A stretch of 64,000 bases of DNA, taken from assembly GCF_000023885.1 (NCBI RefSeq), contig NC_013165.1, positions 2,480,001 to 2,544,000 on the forward strand, given 5' to 3'. The position numbers and the translations under genes are program-made. Positions 58,551-64,000 of this stretch are shown here, piece after piece. Source of the DNA: Slackia heliotrinireducens DSM 20476 (GTDB taxonomy: Bacteria > Actinomycetota > Coriobacteriia > Coriobacteriales > Eggerthellaceae). Each line of letters begins with the position of its first letter. Position 1 is the first letter of the stretch. A model generated the notes under the pieces. It searched no databases and had not been told where the DNA came from. It saw nothing but the letters and a program-made list of their open reading frames with translations.

Positions 58551-60509
58551 ATAGCTACGTTCGACGAATCTGGCCTTTCGGCCACTGCGCTTGCTGCCGT
58601 CTACGACCTCGGCTACGAAGAGCCGACGCCCATCCAACAGCAGGCCATCCCCGTTGTGCTGGAGGGTCGCGACCTCATCGCGGCCGCCAAGACCGGCACC
58701 GGTAAAACCGCAGCATTTGCGCTGCCCACCATGGACAAGCTGCCTTACGCCGGCAAGGGCGAAGGCCCGGTCATGGTCATCGTCACGCCCACCCGTGAGC
58801 TGGCCATGCAGATTTCCGAGGTGTGCGAAACCATCGCCAAGCGCACCAACCACCGCGTCGTCACGCTGCTGGGCGGCGTGTCCTACACCCCGCAGATCAA
58901 GAAGCTGCGCTCCGGCTGCGACATCATTATCGCCACGCCCGGACGCCTGCTGGACCTCATGCGCCAGCACGAAGCCGACCTTGACCTGGTGCAGGTGCTG
59001 GTGCTTGACGAAGCCGACCGCATGCTCGACATGGGCTTTTGGCCCCAGGTCAGCGAGATTGTCGACGCAACGCCGTCGGAGCGCCAGACGCTGCTCTTTT
59101 CGGCGACCATCGACCGCAGCCAAGACAAGGTCATGTTCTCGCTGCTCAACCACCCCGAAATCATCGAAATCAGCCACCGCGGCGACACCGCCGACCTGGT
59201 CGACCAATACATCATCTGGACCGGCCGTCGCGAGAAGCCGGCGCTGCTGAACGCGTTCATACGCGAGAAGGGCGGCTTCCGCGTCATCGTCTTCACCAAG
59301 ACCAAGGGCGGAGCAGACAACTGCACCCGTCGCCTGTGCAAAATCGGCATCGGCGCCGAAGCCATTCACGCCGACCGCAGCCAGGCCCAGCGCCAGCGCG
59401 CTCTGGAACGGTTCCGCGAAGGCAAGACCCACGTGATCGTGGCCACCGACGTGCTTGCCCGCGGCATCGACGTGCCCGAAGTCGACTACGTCGTTAACTA
59501 CGACCTGCCCATGATGCCCGAGGATTACGTCCATCGCATCGGCCGCACCGGCCGCGCAGGCGTGGCCGGATACGCGGTGTCCTTCGTCACCCCGGACACC
59601 AAGAACCTGCTCCGCAGCATCCAGAAGTTCATCGGCGAAGACATCCAGGTCATGGAGTTCAAGGCCGGCGAAGACGCTTACGAGCCTGTAGGCAAGGACC
59701 ATGCGCTGGCGGCTTCTGAAGAGGAGCACGCACCCAAGCGTAAGGACCGCGACAAGAAGAACGGCAAGAAGGGCGGTCGCAAGCACGACGACCGCGGCGG
59801 CAAGAAGGGCGGACGCAAGCACGACGACCGCGAAGGCGCCCGCGACGACGCACCCAAGGGTGGCAAGAAGAAGCGCAAGGGCAACGAGACCAACGCCGAA
59901 GCCAAGCGCGCTCGCAAACAGGAGGGTCGCGACGCCGAAGAGCAGTTCATGCAGGGCGGCCGCATGCCTATGAAGCGCAACACCGGCGAACACACCTACA
60001 ATTACGCTGCCTTCGTCGGTGGCAAGGACGGCGACTCCTTCAAGTCCAAGGACAAGAAGAGCGCCAAGCCGGGCCGCGGATCGAAGGACTCCTTCCAGAA
60101 GCGCGACGACCGCAACGACCGCGGTCATGGCAAGAAGAAAGACCGAGGCTACGCCAAAGGCGGTAATGGTGCCAAGGGCGGCCACGGCAAGCGCGACGAG
60201 CGCGGCGGACGTTCCGAGGAATTCCGCGGCGAAGAGCGCTACCGGTACGATCGCAGCGGCGACGATCGGTTCAACCGCCATTCCAACGAACGCTTCGACC
60301 GCGGCGGACGCGGCGGCAAGCGCAGCGGGAGCTCTCGCCCCCAGAGCACGCGCCCCACGCACCGCACCGACGGCGCGTCCCGCAACGAGGGTCGCAAGCC
60401 GTTCAAGAGCAAGGTAGGCCGCGGCTCGGGCGGCGGACACGCCTCCGATGCCAACCGCGGCGGGCGCCGTGGCAGCGAGCGTTCCGGCAACTTCCGCGGA
60501 CGCCGGTAA
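58551..60509 (+). CDS. DEAD-box ATP-dependent RNA helicase with long basic tail, apparent AUA start
   Basis: The 652-residue protein has a Q motif (GYEEPTPIQQQ), motif I AKTGTGKT, PTRELA, TPGRLLD, motif II VLDEADRMLDMGF, SAT, and HRIGRTGRAG. A 230-residue tail rich in Lys, Arg, Gly and Asp follows (KNGKKGGRKHDDRGG, then RGG-type repeats), a disordered RNA-binding extension. It unwinds RNA, probably in ribosome assembly or mRNA turnover. The frame has no ATG where alignment expects one: AAGGAG stands 7 bases before ATA GCT ACG TTC, giving an ATTFDESGL-like start. The longer frame upstream lacks a good site. Confidence 0.9.
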   Translation: MATFDESGLSATALAAVYDLGYEEPTPIQQQAIPVVLEGRDLIAAAKTGTGKTAAFALPTMDKLPYAGKGEGPVMVIVTPTRELAMQISEVCETIAKRTNHRVVTLLGGVSYTPQIKKLRSGCDIIIATPGRLLDLMRQHEADLDLVQVLVLDEADRMLDMGFWPQVSEIVDATPSERQTLLFSATIDRSQDKVMFSLLNHPEIIEISHRGDTADLVDQYIIWTGRREKPALLNAFIREKGGFRVIVFTKTKGGADNCTRRLCKIGIGAEAIHADRSQAQRQRALERFREGKTHVIVATDVLARGIDVPEVDYVVNYDLPMMPEDYVHRIGRTGRAGVAGYAVSFVTPDTKNLLRSIQKFIGEDIQVMEFKAGEDAYEPVGKDHALAASEEEHAPKRKDRDKKNGKKGGRKHDDRGGKKGGRKHDDREGARDDAPKGGKKKRKGNETNAEAKRARKQEGRDAEEQFMQGGRMPMKRNTGEHTYNYAAFVGGKDGDSFKSKDKKSAKPGRGSKDSFQKRDDRNDRGHGKKKDRGYAKGGNGAKGGHGKRDERGGRSEEFRGEERYRYDRSGDDRFNRHSNERFDRGGRGGKRSGSSRPQSTRPTHRTDGASRNEGRKPFKSKVGRGSGGGHASDANRGGRRGSERSGNFRGRR

Positions 60510-60522
60510 CACCCCGTAATCG

Positions 60523-60553
60523 AAAAGCGAAGGATTCGCTCCTTCGCTTTTTT
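60523..60553 (+). terminator. Terminator of the DEAD-box helicase gene
   Basis: AAAAGCGAAGGA/TCCTTCGCTTTT is a perfect stem with a five-base loop and a following T-run, 14 bases after the stop. Confidence 0.9.
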
Positions 60554-60570
60554 GTTTTTGTATGGCCCTG

Positions 60571-60693
60571 GTGTGTCAGTAGGGACGTTTGTGTGTCAGT
60601 AGGGACGTTTGCAACTGACACAAAATTGGGACAAAAGGGACAGTCCCCATTGTCCCATTTTTGTGTCAAAAGGAAACGTCCCTACTGACACAC
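60571..60693. repeat. Nested palindromic repeat of the GTGTGTCAGTAGGGACGTTT family
   Basis: The 20-mer GTGTGTCAGTAGGGACGTTT occurs twice in tandem (60571-60610) and inverted as AAACGTCCCTACTGACACAC (60674-60693). Inside, TGACACAAAA-TTGGGACA and TGTCCCA-TTTTTGTGTCA pair around GGGACAGTCCCC. There is no ORF. Related words recur at 62030-62190 and 62302-62350. Confidence 0.75.
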
Positions 60694-60826
60694 TCGTGAG
60701 TGACGGAGGCCCACCGTACCGCAAGCTCAAGCCGCTGAGTCGGTCCGAACCCACACAGCAAGAAGGAAGGCCGTCCATCAACCGATAGGCAGCTTTCCTT
60801 CTAGAGGGCATCAGATCCGATGCACC

Positions 60827-61300
60827 CTAGCCGTTGTCTCTCCGATACTCATTGAGCTTTTCGTTAAGGGCGCGTTCCTCACGCCTGTGTTTTGCCGCGT
60901 AGGCGGCAGTCACAACCGCGAGCGCGACAAGGTAGCTGACGGTGAACGAAGCCCAGGCTCCGGCCATGTCTGTCGGGAACCACCCCATCGTCACGGCGAG
61001 CACAGCCAGCACGGCGTAGAGGCAGATTCCAAACAGGAACAGGCGCAGCGGATACACCATGCGCTTGATGACGACAGGCGTAAAGAAGACGAACTGCAGC
61101 GCTGCCGTGCAGACGCAGGCGCCGAGCAGCGACCAGCAGTACATGATGCCCCGTTTCGACTCCTCATCTGCGAATACCGTCCCAAGGGCCATGCACACGA
61201 CCATGAGGATCGTGAAGGAGGCGCAGAGCGTAACCAGGAAGCCCCTGGCGTTCTCCGCGGGCGTGCGGACCTCGGTGTCGATGACGTCTTTGCGTGTCAT
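60827..61300 (-). CDS. DUF3021 family membrane protein
   Basis: The 157-residue protein has four hydrophobic helices (FLVTLCASFTILMVVCMALG first) and a charged C-terminus (KHRREERALNEKLNEYRRDN). Size, topology and the adjoining LytTR gene fit DUF3021, a family regularly paired with LytTR-type regulators; it may hold the regulator at the membrane or sense a signal. Start ATG 61300 has AAGGGAG 7 bases upstream. It follows the LytTR gene by 23 bases on the same strand. Confidence 0.82.
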   Translation of the reverse strand: MTRKDVIDTEVRTPAENARGFLVTLCASFTILMVVCMALGTVFADEESKRGIMYCWSLLGACVCTAALQFVFFTPVVIKRMVYPLRLFLFGICLYAVLAVLAVTMGWFPTDMAGAWASFTVSYLVALAVVTAAYAAKHRREERALNEKLNEYRRDNG

Positions 61301-61323
61301 TTTGGGCTCCCTTCTCATCCTGT

Positions 61324-61764
61324 TTACAGCATTCCGAGCTTACGGCGCACGTCCGGCGCGTACTGCCGCGATATGACGACCTGTTCGCCGTTGTCCATGG
61401 TCGCCACGAGCCGCCCGTTCATCTCCGGGCACAGCGAGGCGATCCTGCGGAAATTCACCACGCAGCCCTTGGCCACCCGCAGGAAGTCGCATCCCTCCAG
61501 GCGTTCCTCCATCTCATAGAGGCGCAGCGCAGTCTCGTACACATCTTCGGCGGTGTAGAAGAACGTGCGCTTGTCTACCGACTCCACGTAGAGGATGTCT
61601 TCGGCGTTCACCACGTGGGTGCTTCCGTCCGCGCTCCCCGTGACCTTGCGGTCGAACATGCGCAGCCTGGCGACGATGTCGAGGACCTGCCGGTCCGTCC
61701 TTCTGCAGACGATTGCGACCTCGATGTCGTTCGCTTCCGGCCGCTCGTCAATCGTTATCTTCAT
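61324..61764 (-). CDS. LytTR-type DNA-binding regulator
   Basis: The 146-residue protein has a LytTR domain: EDILYVESVDKRTFFYTAED, LEGCDFLRVAKGCVVNFRRI and NGEQVVISRQYAPDVRRKLG, preceded by a short beta-rich region. It has no receiver domain, so it belongs to the simple LytTR/DUF3021 pair rather than a phosphorelay. These pairs often control transporters or virulence-type surface genes; the CnaB protein gene nearby is a possible target. Start ATG 61764 has AAAGGA upstream; the longer frame lacks a site. Confidence 0.87.
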   Translation of the reverse strand: MKITIDERPEANDIEVAIVCRRTDRQVLDIVARLRMFDRKVTGSADGSTHVVNAEDILYVESVDKRTFFYTAEDVYETALRLYEMEERLEGCDFLRVAKGCVVNFRRIASLCPEMNGRLVATMDNGEQVVISRQYAPDVRRKLGML

Positions 61765-62350
61765 GGCATTCCTTTCGACGAGTAGCATTCTACATGCCAT
61801 CCGTGCCGCCTCGGGCGGCGTTAAACCAAGGTGCGTCTGAGGATGACCAAGCTGCATGTAGCGTGCTTGAGCTGTACCGATGTCGGTTGACTTTACGATA
61901 GACATCGATGCGAAGGCCGTTTGTCAGCTTCGACAAGCGGCCTTTCGCGTTACTTGGCCTCGTAAACATGGAGTCCAAGCGTGAGGCCGTGGACGCCATG
62001 CAGGCTATGTGCATGCTGGCGGGGTAATAAAATGGGACAAAAGGGACAGCCCCTCCCCCCATTGTCATGCGGGACAATGGGCTACGTCCCCGTTGTCCAA
62101 GGACGGGGGTGCGGAAAGTTGGACCGACACGGTCCGGTTAGAAAATGGGACAAGGGGGATAGTCCCCATTCTTGCTTTTCTTGGCGCAGAATCGAGTTTT
62201 GGGCCAGAGGAGCAGGTTGGAATAGCACGGGAGTGCCCCTGCTGACGCATCGAAAGACAAGGGAGAAGGCTCCCTTTGACCAAATACATAAAAAACGATA
62301 CCGATGAGTCAAAAGGAAACGTCCCTACTGACACACTTGCCTTTGTCCCA
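61765..62350. other. Intergenic region with scattered copies of the GGGACA/AAACGTCCC repeat
   Basis: 586 bases with no supported gene. GGGACAAAAGGGACAG (about 62035-62050), GGGACAATGGGCTACGTCCCC (about 62071-62092), GGGACAAGGGGGATAGTCCCC (about 62146-62167) and AAACGTCCCTACTGACACAC (62317-62336) are pieces of the repeat seen at 60571-60693. Confidence 0.55.
62030..62340. repeat. Degenerate or partial copies of the GTGTCAGTAGGGACGTTT repeat
   Basis: At least three GGGACA...TCCC units and one full AAACGTCCCTACTGACACAC arm (62317-62336) occur within 310 bases. The last ends 14 bases before the stop of the CnaB gene. The arrangement looks like decayed insertions of the same small element as at 60571-60693. 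Confidence 0.6.
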
Positions 62351-63661
62351 CTATTTGGCGGCACGTTTGCGGAAGCGGTGCATCTGGACGGTGAGCCAGG
62401 TAAGCACGGGAACCGATGCTGCAAGAAGAAGGGCTATCCAGGGATTGTCGCTCATGAGCGCGTACGGGTCGCGCACGTGGTCGATAACACCCTGGTCAGA
62501 GGCGTAATCCACACTTTCTGCGTACACGGGCATCCAGCCCGATGTACAGGTGACTTCGCGAGCGATGTAGACAAGCCCGGTGCCGTCCGCATCGTAGGCC
62601 GGAAGGCAATCCCAGGCCGCTTGCCACGACTTCGACTCGCCTGCATCGTCGGGCACGCCGTCGAGCACGATGGCGTCTGCTTCGTCCACAAGCTGCGCTT
62701 GAGCGGGCCCCTGCCCTGCCGCGTACGCGTACAGGTGCACTGTCGCTGTGGTGCCGTGCGGTGCGTTGTCCCAGGTCACATCAAGGGTGAAAGACGTGGA
62801 TTCAGCCCGGTCAACCACCAGGGCGGAACCTTCAGAAACAGCTGCGAATTCCGCTGCAGCATCGTTGCCGTAGCGGACCTCGTAACCATGGACGGCATCC
62901 CGCTGCACAACTGCATAGCGAACGGTTCCGTTGGCATCGTAGCGGTCGACGCCCTTGAAAACCGCTGCGCCCGACCTCGCCTCGCCCGCCGCGTCGGTCT
63001 GCCCGTCCAGCGTCACGCTGGCCAACGGCTCGGCATCGTCAGCTATCGCATACACGTTTCCCACGGGCTCCAACACATACAGATCAAGGGTGACCTCTTC
63101 CCCATCGGGCCAAACCATCGCTGCGCCTGCCGCATCTTGCCAGCGCACCGTGGCCGTCACCTCCGTTGTCTGCCGGTCGTAGCGGTTCACCACGGTCGCG
63201 CGGGGCGCCACACCTTCCTCAACGTCGGCATCCGAGATATCGAAATCGGCAGCCGACGATCCGTCGTCCCAGGTCCAAGTCTGTTCGAATTCCCACCCGT
63301 GGAGCTTCGCGAGCCCCTCGGCACCGCCTTCGGCCAGCCGGTAGCTGCCCGCCTCAACATCAGAAAAGGTATAGGAACCGTCTTCGAAATCGCTGTACGG
63401 CACCTTCTCCACCGAGGTGAAGGCGCCCTCGTCGTCCTTTTTGAGAAGTTCGAAGGTGACGGTGGCCAGCTCGTCATCGGTTATCAGATCGGCCGCCGTG
63501 CCCGTGAACTCCTTCGTGACCGTAAGGTCGATGCCCGCCTTGTCGTCGTCGGCCTCGTCGGCCAACGCGACTTGGGGGAAGGAAACGAACGCAAACACGG
63601 CCGAAATCAGGGCCAGAATCAGGGCGATGCGCCCGTATGCCACGCTGCTTTTGCGTTCCAT
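62351..63661 (-). CDS. Surface protein with CnaB-type repeats, anchored by a C-terminal helix
   Basis: The 436-residue protein has a Sec signal peptide (IALILALISAVFAFVSFPQV then ALADEADD) and several beta-sandwich repeats of the Cna_B type: IDLTVTKEFTGTAADLI, then VEAGSYRLAE, ATVVNRYDRQTTEVTATVRW, and VTLDLYVLEPVGNVYA. The C-terminus is a hydrophobic helix (NPWIALLLAASVPVLTWLTV) and a basic tail (MHRFRKRAAK). The LPxTG box that sortase needs is not visible. It is probably exposed outside the cell and held by the helix. Start ATG 63661 has AAAAGGAGGTGG. Isopeptide cross-links may be present but catalytic residues were not mapped. Confidence 0.83.
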   Translation of the reverse strand: MERKSSVAYGRIALILALISAVFAFVSFPQVALADEADDDKAGIDLTVTKEFTGTAADLITDDELATVTFELLKKDDEGAFTSVEKVPYSDFEDGSYTFSDVEAGSYRLAEGGAEGLAKLHGWEFEQTWTWDDGSSAADFDISDADVEEGVAPRATVVNRYDRQTTEVTATVRWQDAAGAAMVWPDGEEVTLDLYVLEPVGNVYAIADDAEPLASVTLDGQTDAAGEARSGAAVFKGVDRYDANGTVRYAVVQRDAVHGYEVRYGNDAAAEFAAVSEGSALVVDRAESTSFTLDVTWDNAPHGTTATVHLYAYAAGQGPAQAQLVDEADAIVLDGVPDDAGESKSWQAAWDCLPAYDADGTGLVYIAREVTCTSGWMPVYAESVDYASDQGVIDHVRDPYALMSDNPWIALLLAASVPVLTWLTVQMHRFRKRAAK

Positions 63662-63717
63662 CGCCCACCTCCTTTTCAACACGCGTCCGTTGATTGTACC
63701 ACCCGCGCGTAGGAAGG

Positions 63718-63895
63718 GGCCGAAAAGGGCTTCTCGGTTGCGCCGCCCGCATGCAGGCGTGGCGAAGGTGCTGCATCCCCGGGTAGTTATCGTGTGCGGA
63801 TCACGCCCCCGAGCCCGCAGGGCGAAAGCGCCGCATCCCAAGGTTTATTTCGCGCACGCATCGCGCCGCCCGAGCGAACGCTGGGCGAAGGCGCC
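63718..63895. repeat. Imperfect tandem repeats of about 60 bases
   Basis: GGCGAAGGTGCTGCATCCC (63761) and GGCGAAAGCGCCGCATCCC (63821) are 60 bases apart, and GGCGAAGGCGCC recurs at 63884. The parts between keep a GTGTGCGGATCACGCCCCC / GCACGCATCGCGCCGCCC likeness. No ORF of note. Confidence 0.5.
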
Positions 63896-63898
63896 CGG

Positions 63899-64000
63899 CT
63901 ACATATCCAGCAGTCGCAGGCTCGATTCGGCTGCGCGAGCCAGCGCATCTTCGCCGAGGATGTCACGCACGAGACCTGCGGATTCCTCAGCTTTGGCCAG
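63899..64000 (-). CDS. C-terminal end of an unidentified protein (cut by the window edge)
   Basis: The last 33 residues, ending LARAAESSLRLLDM before a TAG, are in frame from the window edge. They are helical and Ala/Leu/Glu-rich. Too little is present to name a family. Confidence 0.4.
   Translation of the reverse strand: MAKAEESAGLVRDILGEDALARAAESSLRLLDM

Larger units (their letters stand above)
60510..60826. other. Intergenic region with terminator and nested palindrome
   Basis: 317 bases: the helicase terminator (60523-60553), the palindromic element at 60571-60693, then about 130 bases without a feature. No gene is supported. Confidence 0.6.

Noticed and set aside
58524-60512. A 662-codon minus-strand frame opposite the DEAD-box helicase
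   Set aside because: Antisense shadow; the plus strand carries all DEAD-box motifs.

Overview
The window (about 60% G+C) reads as the chromosome of an anaerobic, asaccharolytic gut-type actinobacterium of the class Coriobacteriia, most likely the Eggerthellaceae (Eggerthella/Gordonibacter/Slackia/Adlercreutzia type). The pointers are an arginine deiminase at the left edge, a Tat-exported FMN/FAD reductase of the type expanded in these bacteria, a large Tat-exported molybdopterin enzyme with DmsB- and DmsC-like partners, and a LuxR-family regulator fused to a multi-pass membrane domain. This placement is inference from gene content, not from a marker gene. No rRNA, tRNA, CRISPR array, prophage or intact transposase was seen.

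Layout. 1-7.5 kb: 5' end of arcA, a small conserved ORF, a transglutaminase-like protein, a NUDIX hydrolase with a DUF2804 protein, a proline-rich membrane protein, and an HD-domain/CmpB-like membrane protein/NUDIX operon. 7.7-10.2 kb: queuosine genes queF, queC (behind a probable preQ1-I riboswitch) and a precursor transporter. 10.2-20 kb: a run of minus-strand envelope genes, several with an N-terminal zinc ribbon, one membrane helix and an outer sensor-like domain (PASTA plus C-type lectin fold, YARHG, DUF6273), with a GH3 hexosaminidase and an N-acetylmuramoyl-alanine amidase. 20-27 kb: Sel1 repeat protein, candidate small RNA, WYL regulator, acyl-CoA ligase, AIM24-like protein. 26.5-30.7 kb: TetR regulator and its apparent target, an FMN/FAD reductase followed by a DsbA-like and a metallo-beta-lactamase-fold protein. 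30.8-36.2 kb: cysE, a Bcr/CflA-type exporter, cysK and a sodium:neurotransmitter-type symporter.

36.4-51.6 kb is the most unusual part. It is a respiratory-type island: polyferredoxin, UvrD-like protein 1, membrane-embedded LuxR regulator, molybdoenzyme/DmsB/DmsC operon, UvrD-like protein 2, NapH-like and NapG-like iron-sulphur proteins, TorD chaperone and an orphan protein. The two UvrD-like proteins are diverged paralogues that have lost the usual motif VI arginine and have Asp in place of the motif II Glu. They bracket the island and look dedicated to it rather than to DNA repair.

51.8-56.7 kb is a tightly packed operon of circularly permuted ATP-grasp, alpha-E, transglutaminase and two tandem succinylglutamate-desuccinylase/aspartoacylase-family proteins, a probable peptide-ligation and hydrolysis system. 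56.9-64 kb carries a small holin-like membrane protein, a dimethylarginine dimethylaminohydrolase-type enzyme, a DEAD-box helicase that seems to start at AUA, a LytTR/DUF3021 pair and a CnaB-type surface protein.

Between genes there are several palindromic repeat elements: a 215-bp element in two ungapped copies, a 170-bp element, a 114-bp nested palindrome, and a family based on GTGTGTCAGTAGGGACGTTT. TGCAT-rich palindromes stand before arcA and before the molybdoenzyme operon.
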